Source: an uncultured Aquimarina sp.
GTDB taxonomy: Bacteria; Bacteroidota; Bacteroidia; Flavobacteriales; Flavobacteriaceae
DNA: 64,000 bases
Assembly: GCA_947493495.1 (NCBI GenBank)
Contig: CANLRN010000008.1
Span: 1 to 64,000, forward strand
Direction: 5' to 3'
The notes under the pieces were generated by a model. The model was not told where the DNA came from, did no database searches, and saw only the letters and a list, made by a program, of their open reading frames with translations. Below are positions 28,091-38,100 of the stretch, one piece after another (the first letter of the stretch is position 1; every line of letters begins with the position of its first letter). Position numbers and translations under genes: made by a program.

Positions 28091-28465
28091 ATGAAACTAG
28101 CACACCGACTGGGGTTTTATTTTTTTGGTTTTATTATTGGATTGTTTTTACTATTTTTTTTCCTAGGGGGAAAAAAAGCATCTTGTGATTACACTCCTAC
28201 TGCCCGCGTATTAAAAAATATTAGAATTAAAGAGCGCGTATTTTCTGATGATGTAAAAATGGCTATTCAAAATCATGTAATTGATACTGCGGATATATCA
28301 TCTATTCTACAACATGGAGATGTAGATTTTGGTAAAAGTAATACACAATTAGATTCTTGTAATATGTATTTTATTAAAGGTACTGTACAAGAAAAAGTAA
28401 TTGGATTACAGATTACCAATTGCGATTCTATAGCAATAGTAAATAAATTAGAAATCATCAAATAA
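28091..28465 (+). CDS. Membrane-anchored DUF4258-like protein (124 aa)
   Basis: One N-terminal membrane helix (about residues 8-26, GFYFFGFIIGLFLLFFFLG) anchors a small periplasmic or cytoplasmic domain of about 95 residues. That domain has the pattern RVFSDDVKMAIQNHVIDTAD followed by a glycine and a serine-rich strand. It resembles the family that I remember as DUF4258 in Flavobacteriia; the assignment is not certain. It stands alone between ald and a converging DUF1272 gene. Function unknown. Confidence 0.7.
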   Translation: MKLAHRLGFYFFGFIIGLFLLFFFLGGKKASCDYTPTARVLKNIRIKERVFSDDVKMAIQNHVIDTADISSILQHGDVDFGKSNTQLDSCNMYFIKGTVQEKVIGLQITNCDSIAIVNKLEIIK

Positions 28466-28516
28466 TCATAATTTTCAGTCGCAATCCGCATTTGTATATT
28501 CATCAAGGATTATATA

Positions 28517-28807
28517 TTATCTTTCTCTTACATCAATATGTCTATAACGCTCTACTAATTTAGAAAAAGAATCCATATCAATAGGCTTGTGCACTATTTC
28601 TGTACTTACTGGATATTTTTCTAAATAATGTGTCGGTCTTGTAGGGCGTAACGTAAACCCTCCACCACAATTTGGACATACATTATGAAGAATTGTAGTT
28701 ACGCAATCTATGCAATAAGTACATTCGAATGAACAAATCATAGCTTCTTCACTTTCATTAGGTAATAATTTATTACAATGCTCGCAAGTAGGTCTTATGG
28801 CTAACAT
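28517..28807 (-). CDS. DUF1272 zinc-ribbon protein (96 aa)
   Basis: A small protein with two pairs of cysteines of the zinc-ribbon type: CEHC (residues 8-11), CSFEC and CTYCIDC, and NVCPNCGGGF. The first residues (MLAIRPTCEHCNKLLPN) and FTLRPTRP are diagnostic of DUF1272. Members are predicted metal-binding regulators or structural proteins without known function. It lies 25 bases downstream of the pyridoxamine-oxidase-like gene on the same strand, so they probably share a transcript. Confidence 0.93.
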   Translation of the reverse strand: MLAIRPTCEHCNKLLPNESEEAMICSFECTYCIDCVTTILHNVCPNCGGGFTLRPTRPTHYLEKYPVSTEIVHKPIDMDSFSKLVERYRHIDVRER

Positions 28808-28832
28808 AGACTATTAATTTTAGAGTTAGTAA

Positions 28833-29498
28833 TCATAATTTACTGTTTTTAGAAACATATGCTAAAACACTATCTGGTATTTTAATTTCTTTAGACAAAT
28901 CAGAAGCTGAAACTGGATGTTCGGCTACTTGCTTGATTGGTACTACTCCTGCCCAGATCGGCAAGTGATGATCTTCTTTTTCATCTACTACTCCTTCTGC
29001 CCTAACCTTTGCAGAAGCGATCTCTATTTTGATAGCTAGTACTAGAGTAGCATCAAATTCTTTTTTATTTGGTTGTCTTATCGTATCCCAATGTCCAGCA
29101 ACCATATGATTAAGTATACAAGCTAAAGCACGTATCTTTTCTTTAGGTTCTTCCACTTGTCTCACTGAACCGAAAATACTCACTGATCTATAATTTGCCG
29201 AATGATGAAATGCCGATCGGGCTAATACCAACCCATCCAAATGAGTAACTGTAATGCTAGCTTCTCCCATTTTTAGTAAATTAGTCATCATTCTATTTTT
29301 TAGGGATCCGTGTATATACATAATATCTCCATCTCTACCATATGCCGTAGGAATTATAATTGATTTATCATCATATATATAGCCTACATGACATAAAAAA
29401 GTAGCATCTAATATCTCATCTATTTGTTTTTTATCATAAATAGCTCTTTTAGGCCCTCTTACTACTTTATTTAATTCAGAAATCGGATAGGATGCCAT
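28833..29498 (-). CDS. Pyridoxamine 5'-phosphate oxidase family flavoprotein (221 aa)
   Basis: A flavin-nucleotide-binding protein of the split beta-barrel fold. The pattern RAIYDKKQIDEILDATFLCHVGYI at the beginning, followed by PTAYGRDGDIMYIHGSLKNR, is that of the Nim/PNPOx-like subgroup rather than true PdxH. It is divergent from a MocR-type regulator gene 77 bases away, an arrangement often seen for PdxR-controlled genes. The exact substrate is unknown. A -7 element (tatttttg on the minus strand, 29528-29535) fits its own promoter. Confidence 0.88.
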   Translation of the reverse strand: MASYPISELNKVVRGPKRAIYDKKQIDEILDATFLCHVGYIYDDKSIIIPTAYGRDGDIMYIHGSLKNRMMTNLLKMGEASITVTHLDGLVLARSAFHHSANYRSVSIFGSVRQVEEPKEKIRALACILNHMVAGHWDTIRQPNKKEFDATLVLAIKIEIASAKVRAEGVVDEKEDHHLPIWAGVVPIKQVAEHPVSASDLSKEIKIPDSVLAYVSKNSKL

Positions 29499-29527
29499 AA
29501 CTTTTGTTTTTATTTTTAAATGTTATA

Positions 29528-29535
29528 CAAAAATA
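29528..29535 (-). promoter_or_regulatory. Probable -7 element for the PNPOx-like gene
   Basis: Minus-strand tatttttg agrees with TAnnTTTG and lies 30 bases before the start at 29498. A -33 TTTG is not seen. Confidence 0.4.
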
Positions 29536-29575
29536 GTAGCTTTAAGGATCATCATACTAATCCACTTTGTATATA

Positions 29576-31075
29576 GTGAGTAGTCCAGTTTTATTTCCTT
29601 TTAAAAGTACGATCATTATAGATCGATCTATAGATAGGTACTTATATCTACAATTATGTGATCAGATACTACGACTTATTAAATCAGGTACGTTACCTCC
29701 TGCTACAAAACTCCCCGGATCAAGAAGTCTAGCGATAGACCTACAAGTACATCGCAAAACAGTAATTGCTGCCTATGATGAGTTACTTGCTCAAGGATGG
29801 ATAGAAAGTTTTGCTGGCAAAGGAACATTTATAGCTAATAACCTACCACTTGTTAATCCTCTATATATAAGTACATCTGATACTAGCAATACATCTGCAA
29901 AAACTACTGCAAATTTTGAGTTTACTAAGAAGCCTTATCTCGATAGAATGGAGATCAATATTTCAGAAAACACACTGTCGATTAATGATGGGGCTCCAGA
30001 TCATCGATTAGCCCCCATCGAGGAGCTTGCCAAAACCTATCGAAATATTGCCAAAAAAACACATTATCAACATCTTTATAGTTATAGTGATACCTATGGC
30101 AATCAAAACTTAAGAAATGTATTGGCAACTTATCTAAATCAGACCAGAGGATTACAAATTACAATGGATAATATACTTATTACCAGAGGTAGTCAAATGG
30201 GAATTTATTTAGCTAGTCAACTAGTTCTTGGCAACAAAAAAAGCATCATTATAGGTACTACCAACTATATGACTGCAGATGACACATTTATCAACGCTGA
30301 TGGCACATTATTGAGAGCATCAGTAGATAAAAACGGTATCAATACTGACGAAATTGAAACATTATGCCGTGAACATACAATAAGTGCGGTTTACATTACC
30401 TCTCATCATCATCATCCAACTACAGTCACACTATCTGCAGAAAGAAGAATGAAATTACTTGCGTTATCACACCAATACAATTTTGCTATTATAGAAGATG
30501 ATTACGATTATGATTTTCATTATAGCAATGCTCCTATTCTTCCTTTAGCCAGCAATGATCATTTTGGTAATGTGATTTACATCGGGGGATTTACCAAAAT
30601 CATTGCTCCAGCATTACGGATAGGTTATTTTATAGCACCCAAAGATGTTCTGGAGCAAGCTGCAAAATTACGACGAATTATTGACCGCCAAGGAGATACT
30701 ATTCTAGAACAAACACTAGCACATATGATAACACAAGGTAGTGTACAAAGACATACTAAAAAAGTCCTGAAAATATATAAAAAGAGACGAGATTTATTTT
30801 GCCATCTATTACAAGAAAAATTAAGTAACTATTTCACTTTTAAAATCCCAAAAGGAGGTATGGCAATATGGATTGTATTAGATAAAAAATATAATTGGGA
30901 TGTTATATATAGAGAAGCAAAAAAAGAACATCTGGCATTTAATAATGATTGGAAACGCTATAGTAACAATTGTCATAACAATGGTATTCGGATAGGGTTT
31001 GCCTCTTTTAATGAAGAAGAGATTATATCAGTCATTGACAGATTAGTTACTGTAATGAATTCCATCAGAAAATAA
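29576..31075 (+). CDS. MocR-type GntR/aminotransferase transcriptional regulator (about 499 aa)
   Basis: A PLP-dependent regulator made of an N-terminal GntR winged helix (LQLCDQILRLIKSGTLPPATKLPGSRSLAIDLQVHRKTVIAAYDEL, shown here by its positions 21-66) and a large aminotransferase-fold domain. The fold shows SHHHHPTTVTLSAERR, DDYDYDFHY and GGFTKIIAPALRIGY with the PLP-binding lysine. GTG at 29576 gives the shortest natural N-terminus (SSPVLFPFKSTI); TTG at 29567 is possible. It is divergent from the PNPOx-like flavoprotein gene and may control it, as PdxR does for pyridoxal synthesis genes. Confidence 0.9.
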   Translation: MSSPVLFPFKSTIIIDRSIDRYLYLQLCDQILRLIKSGTLPPATKLPGSRSLAIDLQVHRKTVIAAYDELLAQGWIESFAGKGTFIANNLPLVNPLYISTSDTSNTSAKTTANFEFTKKPYLDRMEINISENTLSINDGAPDHRLAPIEELAKTYRNIAKKTHYQHLYSYSDTYGNQNLRNVLATYLNQTRGLQITMDNILITRGSQMGIYLASQLVLGNKKSIIIGTTNYMTADDTFINADGTLLRASVDKNGINTDEIETLCREHTISAVYITSHHHHPTTVTLSAERRMKLLALSHQYNFAIIEDDYDYDFHYSNAPILPLASNDHFGNVIYIGGFTKIIAPALRIGYFIAPKDVLEQAAKLRRIIDRQGDTILEQTLAHMITQGSVQRHTKKVLKIYKKRRDLFCHLLQEKLSNYFTFKIPKGGMAIWIVLDKKYNWDVIYREAKKEHLAFNNDWKRYSNNCHNNGIRIGFASFNEEEIISVIDRLVTVMNSIRK

Positions 31076-31130
31076 CATTAATATTTGTGCAAATACTACT
31101 CTAAAAATAATATGGTTGTGTACCAAATAA

Positions 31131-31511
31131 TTATTCATTAATCCGCCAAGGTGGATTTTTACGATTCTCTCCTGCAAAATATAAAATGACTTGATTGTTA
31201 TCTGGATCTTTTAATCTTGCTTCTCTCCACAACCAAGATTGATCTGTAGGCAATTGATCAAAATCTACTCCCTCATTAAGTAATCGTTCTACCTCCTGAT
31301 CTAATTGTTCCGTTTCAAAATATATATAAACACCATCCCCGCTAGGTAATTTTTCTACCTGATGAATAGAAAAAGTAGCCTCCCCTTCTTTACACTCAAA
31401 ACGTGCATAGTGAGGTAAAGTCTTTACGATGATTCGTAAGCCAAGTTTTTTATAAAAAGAAATAGATTGCCCTACATTGACGGATGGAACAGTAACTTGA
31501 TTTAGATTCAT
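31131..31511 (-). CDS. VOC family protein (126 aa)
   Basis: A glyoxalase/bleomycin-resistance-like protein. The beginning MNLNQVTVPSVNVGQSISFY is the first strand of the fold, followed by LGLRIIVKTLPHYARFEC; the end LWREARLKDPDNNQVILYFAG is the typical last strand with its metal-ligand glutamate replaced by other residues. Function unknown. It is a single gene between the MocR regulator and proline dehydrogenase. Confidence 0.88.
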   Translation of the reverse strand: MNLNQVTVPSVNVGQSISFYKKLGLRIIVKTLPHYARFECKEGEATFSIHQVEKLPSGDGVYIYFETEQLDQEVERLLNEGVDFDQLPTDQSWLWREARLKDPDNNQVILYFAGENRKNPPWRINE

Positions 31512-31576
31512 ATTTTTTTAGTTTGTAATGTCAGCGTTCAGGCAACTAAAAAAACAACCCGCAAGACTACCAACTA

Positions 31577-32752
31577 TTATAATCTTCTTCTTTTTTTCTC
31601 CTTTGATAACAAATCTAGTTCTCGTGTGGTTTGACCTGCTACAGAGGTATTTTCTTCGGCACGCCTAATTAAATAAGGCATTACATCCCTTACAGGACCA
31701 AAAGGTAAGTATTTAGCCACATTATACCCTGCTGCTGCTAGGTTAAAACTTATATGGTCACTCATACCATATAACTGGCCTAACCAAACTCGAGGGTCAT
31801 TCTTATCAATCTTACAGGTGTTCATTAATGTTATGGCTTTGTAACAGCTCTGCTCATTATGTGTGCCTATAAAAACAGATATCACATCTATGTTTTCTAA
31901 TATATATGCCAATGTCGTATTAAAATTAGCATCGGTAGCTGATTTACTCTCGCATATTGGAGTAGGATATCCTTTTTCCTCTGCACGTTCATTCTCTTTT
32001 TCCATATAGGCGCCTCTTACAATTTTCATGCCTATCTTAAAATCATGTTTTTTAGCTTCTTCATGCAGATGTTGTAAATATGAGAACCGGTCGTGCCTAT
32101 ATAATTGAAGAGTATTATATACAATAGCCTTTTCTTTATTGTATTTTTGCATCATTTTAGCAACCAAATCATCGGCTGCATCTTGCATCCAACTCTCTTC
32201 TCCATCTATCAATAAAGCAACATCACATTCGAATGCTTTTTTACATACCTTATCAAAACGCTCTTCGATTCGACTCCATTCTTTCTCTTCATCAGATGTA
32301 AAAGCAATCCCTTCTGATCTTTTTTGCCATAGCGCAAACCGTCCAAAACCAGAGGGTTTAAACACTCCAAAGGGAATAGCTTCTTTTTGATCTACAAAAT
32401 CCAATATTTTTATAATCTTATCACAGGCTAAATCAAATTGTTCCTCTTCCTCCTTACCCTCTACAGAATAGTCTAATACAGATGCTACTTTTCCTCTGGT
32501 GTACATCTTATCTACAACTGACAAACAATCTTCTTCATCTACTCCTCCACAAAAATGATCAAATACCGTAGCGCGAATTAAGCCTTGGACTGGTAAATGA
32601 GCTTTTAAAGCAAAATTAGTAACCACAGTTCCAATGCGAACTAAAGGCTCATTTGCAATCATCTTGAACAAAAAATAAGCGCGTTCTAATTCAGAATCAC
32701 TTTTTAATCTAAAAGCAACCTCTGTATTATCAAACAAAGTGTTTTTATCCAT
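31577..32752 (-). CDS. Proline dehydrogenase
   Basis: Oxidises proline to delta-1-pyrroline-5-carboxylate using FAD. It is the single-function Bacteroidota form of 391 residues, without the P5C dehydrogenase domain of PutA. The TIM-barrel signature is visible in IVYNTLQLYRHDRFSYL, KIGMKIVRGAYMEKENERA, FIGTHNEQSCYKA and YLIRRAEENTSVAGQ, where the arginine pair binds proline. The divergent aroB starts 170 bases away. In other Flavobacteriia these two genes also lie side by side. Confidence 0.95.
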   Translation of the reverse strand: MDKNTLFDNTEVAFRLKSDSELERAYFLFKMIANEPLVRIGTVVTNFALKAHLPVQGLIRATVFDHFCGGVDEEDCLSVVDKMYTRGKVASVLDYSVEGKEEEEQFDLACDKIIKILDFVDQKEAIPFGVFKPSGFGRFALWQKRSEGIAFTSDEEKEWSRIEERFDKVCKKAFECDVALLIDGEESWMQDAADDLVAKMMQKYNKEKAIVYNTLQLYRHDRFSYLQHLHEEAKKHDFKIGMKIVRGAYMEKENERAEEKGYPTPICESKSATDANFNTTLAYILENIDVISVFIGTHNEQSCYKAITLMNTCKIDKNDPRVWLGQLYGMSDHISFNLAAAGYNVAKYLPFGPVRDVMPYLIRRAEENTSVAGQTTRELDLLSKEKKRRRL

Positions 32753-32922
32753 TTTGTTTCAACTTTTTTAAAAAATTCGTAATTATCAATCTTAATTCTA
32801 TGAATTCACAATAGTATTAGCAGTAAGTAATCGTAAGTTTTAAGATTTTTACAAATATAGAACTTGGAAGTTTATTTTATTACAAATTCTGCTTAATTTC
32901 ACAGTCTGTTAAATCTCCTTTT

Positions 32923-33993
32923 ATGAAGCCAATAGTTTCTAAAGACTCTATAGTATATTTTAATACCGATTGCTATATAATGCTTAATTCTTATCTAGAA
33001 AAAGCGAATCATTCTAGCATATTTATTCTTGTAGATAGTAATACATTTAAACATTGCTATGCGCATTTTATAAGTAAGATTGAAAAACAATACAAGATTG
33101 AGGTTATAGAAATTGAACCTGGAGAGATTAATAAAAACATTGATACCTGTACTAGTATCTGGAATGTACTGGCAGAGTATGGAGCAGATCGAAAGAGTCT
33201 ATTGATCAATCTTGGTGGTGGAGTTGTTACCGATTTAGGTGGATTTATTGCTTGTACGTATAAACGCGGCATCAATTATATAAATATTCCTACATCCTTA
33301 TTAGCTATGGTAGATGCCTCTGTAGGGGGGAAAACAGGAGTGGATCTAGGAAATCTTAAAAACATGGTTGGAGTCATTAGCGAGTCTGAAATGGTGTTGG
33401 TCGATACCGAGTATTTAGAAACTCTACCTGTTAACCAGATGTGTAGTGGTTTTGCCGAGATGCTGAAACACGGATTGATACAAGATAGAGCCTATTGGGA
33501 ACAAATGAGTGACCTATCTAAACTCTCTATAGAAGATCTGGATCAATTGATCTACGATTCTGTACTGATAAAAAATAAAATTGTAACAGAAGACCCCACA
33601 GAACAAAACATCAGAAAATATCTCAATTATGGACATACATTAGGACACGCCATAGAATCGTTTTATCTAACACATCTTTATAAAAAACCTTTATTACACG
33701 GTGAAGCTATCGCTATCGGTATGCTCATGGAAGGGTTTATTTCTAAAGAATTATTATCTATTACCGAAGAAGATCTTGAACAAATGGCTAATGTAATCTT
33801 AGCAACATTCCCCAAAGCAGATATTGATATTGTAGATCGAAAGACAATTATGGATTTATTAATCCACGATAAAAAAAATGAAAATGGAAATATCTATTTT
33901 GTACTATTAGAAACAATTGGCAATGCAAAATATAATTGTACTGTTTCTGATGAATTAATCATCAAGGCCTTTGAGTATTACGCTTCTCTATAA
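32923..33993 (+). CDS. aroB: 3-Dehydroquinate synthase
   Basis: Converts DAHP to 3-dehydroquinate, second step of the shikimate pathway, with NAD and a divalent metal. The sequence has NLGGGVVTDLGGFIACTYKRG for the nucleotide, PTSLLAMVDASVGGKTGVD, and the metal-binding segment LNYGHTLGHAIE followed by LLHGEAIAIGM. Length 356 is normal. It is divergent from the proline dehydrogenase gene and is followed after 20 bases by an unknown membrane-anchored protein on the same strand. Confidence 0.97.
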   Translation: MKPIVSKDSIVYFNTDCYIMLNSYLEKANHSSIFILVDSNTFKHCYAHFISKIEKQYKIEVIEIEPGEINKNIDTCTSIWNVLAEYGADRKSLLINLGGGVVTDLGGFIACTYKRGINYINIPTSLLAMVDASVGGKTGVDLGNLKNMVGVISESEMVLVDTEYLETLPVNQMCSGFAEMLKHGLIQDRAYWEQMSDLSKLSIEDLDQLIYDSVLIKNKIVTEDPTEQNIRKYLNYGHTLGHAIESFYLTHLYKKPLLHGEAIAIGMLMEGFISKELLSITEEDLEQMANVILATFPKADIDIVDRKTIMDLLIHDKKNENGNIYFVLLETIGNAKYNCTVSDELIIKAFEYYASL

Positions 33994-34013
33994 GAATTAA
34001 ACCTTACTTTATT

Positions 34014-34727
34014 TTGAAAAAACGATTGCTTAAACTTCTAAAAATATTTTCTATCAGTATCATTAGTATATTTATTTTTTTGGTAGCAATCCTATATTTT
34101 TCTTTACATAAAAAAATTCCTGATGGGATATCTGGGCCTGAAGCTGATCAATTTGCCAAAAATATACAACTAGCAATACATCATGATAAATTCTTAGATA
34201 CAGATTATATTCAATGGACTTTCCGTACTAAAAATCATTATCTCTGGGATAAGAAAAGAGGAACCGTAGAAGTAAAATGGGAGAACTATGCATGTATAAT
34301 AGACCTAAATAATCCAGCTAATAGTACTATTATAGGTTCTCAAGATTTTTCTGAGAATGAAGAAAAAAAAATACTTCAAAAAGCATTGGCTAACTTTAAC
34401 AATGACTCATTCTGGGTAGTAGCACCGCATAAACTATTTGATGATAGTACTACAAGAAAATTAGTGACACTGGCAGATAATTCTAAAGCGCTATTAGTAA
34501 CCTATAGTTCTGGAGGAACAACACCTGGGGATTCTTATCTTTGGAAAGTTGACAAAAATTACCTCCCTACTAGCTATCAGATGTGGGTATCTATTATCCC
34601 TATCGGAGGCCTCGAAGCTACTTGGGAGCAATGGAAAACAACACAAAGCGGAGCCTATTTTGCTCAGCAACATACATTATTAGGTTTTGGCATTCCTATA
34701 AGCAATCTCAAGGCTTGGAATGACTAA
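34014..34727 (+). CDS. Membrane-anchored protein, unknown function (237 aa)
   Basis: One N-terminal helix (about residues 10-30, IFSISIISIFIFLVAILYF) anchors a soluble domain of about 200 residues, probably outside the cytoplasm. The domain is rich in Trp and Tyr and includes GISGPEADQFAKNIQLAIHH. No family recognised, though similar proteins follow aroB in related genomes as far as I recall. TTG at 34014 is the only start, since no ATG follows in the first 150 residues. It lies 20 bases after aroB and is probably co-transcribed. Confidence 0.75.
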   Translation: MKKRLLKLLKIFSISIISIFIFLVAILYFSLHKKIPDGISGPEADQFAKNIQLAIHHDKFLDTDYIQWTFRTKNHYLWDKKRGTVEVKWENYACIIDLNNPANSTIIGSQDFSENEEKKILQKALANFNNDSFWVVAPHKLFDDSTTRKLVTLADNSKALLVTYSSGGTTPGDSYLWKVDKNYLPTSYQMWVSIIPIGGLEATWEQWKTTQSGAYFAQQHTLLGFGIPISNLKAWND

Positions 34728-34820
34728 GCCATTAAAAATTAGGGAATGAAAACTCATAGGTTTCTTAAATCTCACTATAGCCAGCTACACGGATATCAGC
34801 TTTTAGTGGTTAGTCAATTA

Positions 34821-34980
34821 TACGATTTACGGATGAGAATTTCGTAAAATAATGGCAAGGATTTTTCGCTAGATTGATGAATCAAATTAAAGAATAGCCA
34901 TAGCTATTGTTTAATTTTATGAAGAAAATATAGTAGAAAAAAAATGTCATTAGATGTGAAATTTTTATTCGTAAATCGTA
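34821..34980. repeat. Concentric palindromic element, about 160 bases
   Basis: Ends tacgatttacggatgagaat (34821-34840) and atttttattcgtaaatcgta (34961-34980) are imperfect inverted partners (20 of 23 bases over the full arms). A second inverted repeat lies exactly in the middle, aaattaaagaatagc (34884-34898) and gctattgtttaattt (34903-34917), with one mismatch. The two pairs share the same centre near 34900. The intervening bases also partly pair. It is non-coding and looks like a small foldback or MITE-like element. The remainder of the gap from 34728 to 35115 holds nothing else I recognise. Confidence 0.6.
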
Positions 34981-35115
34981 TTAACTATTGTCTTAAAAAC
35001 TAAATGCGACAGCCAAGAAAAGTAAAGTCCGAGTCTAGGAAAATTCTATTGATTAAATTTCTTTTATAAAAGCTCTTCTGTGATTTTGTATCACCGAATA
35101 TAATGTTCTTATAAA

Positions 35116-35149
35116 AAAATGCTTCGATAAATAAATATCGAAGCATTTT
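35116..35149 (-). terminator. Rho-independent terminator for the M36 protease
   Basis: Perfect 14-base arms aaaatgcttcgata (35116-35129) and tatcgaagcatttt (35136-35149), loop of six. On the minus strand the second arm is followed by a T run (35113-35119 as A on the plus strand). It lies about 40 bases after the stop of the gene at 35188. Confidence 0.8.
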
Positions 35150-35187
35150 CTAAACTTAAGATGCATATTTTTATACGTATCAGTATA

Positions 35188-38100
35188 TTATTCAACTACT
35201 ATCTTACTTGTTATAGGATTTTCTCCTTCTGTAGTAATCTTAATAAGATGTATTCCACTTCCTAGTGATAAGTTTTTCGCAGAAAGTGTATTAATACCAG
35301 GTACTAAGTCTACCTTAGCTTTTACACTTCCTAAAATAGAATAGATTGTTGCGGTCATTCTTTTAGTAGTAGTTCCTGGGATATCAAGTACGAACGTATC
35401 CTTAGTTGGGTTTGGAGAAATAGTGATTCCTAATATAGGTGTTTTACCATTTTCATCTTCATCTCCTATAATTGCAGATACTCCATCAAAACTAGCTACT
35501 ACATCATCTGTAATTGAGTTCCCACATGATCCTTCATAAACTCTAACATTACTATATACAGAATTATTACCACTACCCGTATCATTATCGTTAATGAATA
35601 CTAATCTATCCATAGCACCTGTATAGAAATTACCTACAGGGATTGTATAGGTGGTAGTACCTCCTGAATAATTATCAAAATTAGTTACTCCATAATTCTG
35701 AGTTCCGTGAACTTTAAAGTATCTAGTAGCTGTAAGCGTATTATCATCTTCGAAACCAACTGCATGAATTTCTCCCTGCGAAGTACTACTAAATTCAAAT
35801 TCTAATACTGTATTAGCAGTAACTGTATAATCTAGTGGTATGTATTTCCAGGTATTATTAGATAATGCTAATCCAGCTCCATTACTTACTATAGAGAAAT
35901 TACCCGAAGTATCTTGATTAGAGAACGATGTAATTGTGAAGTCATTAAAATCAAAAGCATCGCAAGCATCTCCACCACCATTAGTATTTGTTATACGAAG
36001 GTCATCAATAGCTACATCTCCTTGCCAGCTATCTCCAGTAACTGTATTTAATCGTAATTGAACACTAGAATTTCTTGCATAAGCAGATAAATCTACTTCT
36101 GCAGTATTCCAATCATTACCTTGTGCTCCTGTTCTACTAAATACATTAGTCCAATTACCATCATTATTAGTTCTTGCTTCTACTGTAAATGTTCCTATAG
36201 CCGATCCTAACATATGATATTGGAATGACAATGTTGGAGAAGACAAGTTTGAGAAATTTAAACAAGGTGAATTTAAAATTGCTCGTTTAGTAGGGAAACC
36301 TGTTCCATTAGTCGAAGCTTCTACATAGATATAAGAGTTGCCATCAGCTGCACTACTAGGTCCTGTACCATTAGAAGGTGTACCATTAGCATCTACAGTC
36401 CAGTTTAGATCATCACCACTAGCTTGTTCCCAATCTCCTATAGATCCTTCAAAGCTTTCTGCATATGGGAATGAAGAGATATTGCCACTACATTCATCAT
36501 TTCCTGGGCCAGGGCCTCCTCCATCACAAGGATTTACAAAAGAAACTGTTTGATCTGTTTGGCCATTAGTCCCTCCATTATTATTTTCATTAGCATCTTG
36601 TCCAACACCTCTTTCTGCAAAAGCTTTCCAGATAATGCATTCATATCGCCCTCCATATAAATCTTGATCAGCTCTAAGAATACCATCTCTACCCGAAACA
36701 TATCCAGGATTATTAGCTGTGTTTTTAAGTCCTTCTATAACAAGTGCCATAGCAATGTTATTTCCTCCTGTACCATTATACAAATCAGCATCAAATCCTT
36801 CTGCGTCAATTAATCCCCAAGTCATATCCCATAATATAGTAGCAAAACCATATCCAACACCGTGAGGTCTTCTAAGGGTATTTACATCTGCATAATCTGT
36901 ATTGTTTATCGATCTATTCGTCGAGTATTGTGTAGGTCTTATTCCTCTACCTGAGGTAGGCTGTCCTCTAACATAAGTTCCAACTCCTCTTCCTGTTGTT
37001 CCTACATCGCCAGGTTTCATCGTGATCATTAATCCAAACCAATCTGACCATCCTTCTCCCATTTGTTCTGATCCTCCTAATGCATTTCTACTAGGACCTC
37101 CAACTAATCTGGTAGAAATCCCGTGACCATATTCGTGAGCGATTACTACATTATCAAAATCTCCATCTCTGGTTGGGTTTGTCCATAAAAACATTTGCAT
37201 TCTTGGATTAGATCCATCTGGAGGAGTACCAAAATTAGCATTGTTTGTACCACTACCATCTTGTGCATCTGCGTTTACAGAATCACTTCCTCTTCCTCCT
37301 TTTCCATAATTATTTTCTTGGAAATTTCCACTTGCTTCATCAAAACCATACTGATACCAGATGTCGTGCATTACATTATTCCAGTAGAATAAATTAGTGA
37401 TTGCTGCGCTTCGGTAAGAGCTTGGTTGCTGATTAAGGTTAAGAGGATTATTAAATTCTAAGGTAGATCCTCCATCAGGAGAAAAACCTGTTCCATTATT
37501 ACCATTACTATCGTCTTGTGCCCATACATTATTCCCTCTGGTAGTTGTAAATTCTGCTCCATTACTACCATTCGTATCATGCCATCCAAAAGGAGAAGCA
37601 TTAGTATTCGAAGGATTAGTTACGATAGCTCGATCCCCATGATTAGGACTTTCTACAGGTAATGGAAACACATTATATGAATTAGGCATAAATGCTGCTG
37701 GAGCATTAGCTACTGTAGCTACAGCTTTAGTTTCTAGTATAGAGTGACTGTGGTTATGATTTTCGTGTGATGCATCTCCAAAATTACAAGAGATTACCCA
37801 ATCGTCGGCGGGTTTTAAAAGATTCCCAGTTACAGCATCAATATACCCATTCCACCAGTGACTTCCATCTACCTCTGGAATAGTAACATTGTAAGTAAGA
37901 CGTAAATCTCCTTTATCGTTAAGCATATATACTTCCGTAACCTTAATAGGCCCATCTGATATCCCTGTGTCTTCATACTGTGTATCTCCATCTGGACTTT
38001 TTGATGAGCTATTTAATGACGCAGGTTTTAGCCCAACAGCAGTTGCAAGTTTATTAACAGCAGTTCCAGGAGGTAAAGATGCTTTCGTAGAGGTTACCCT

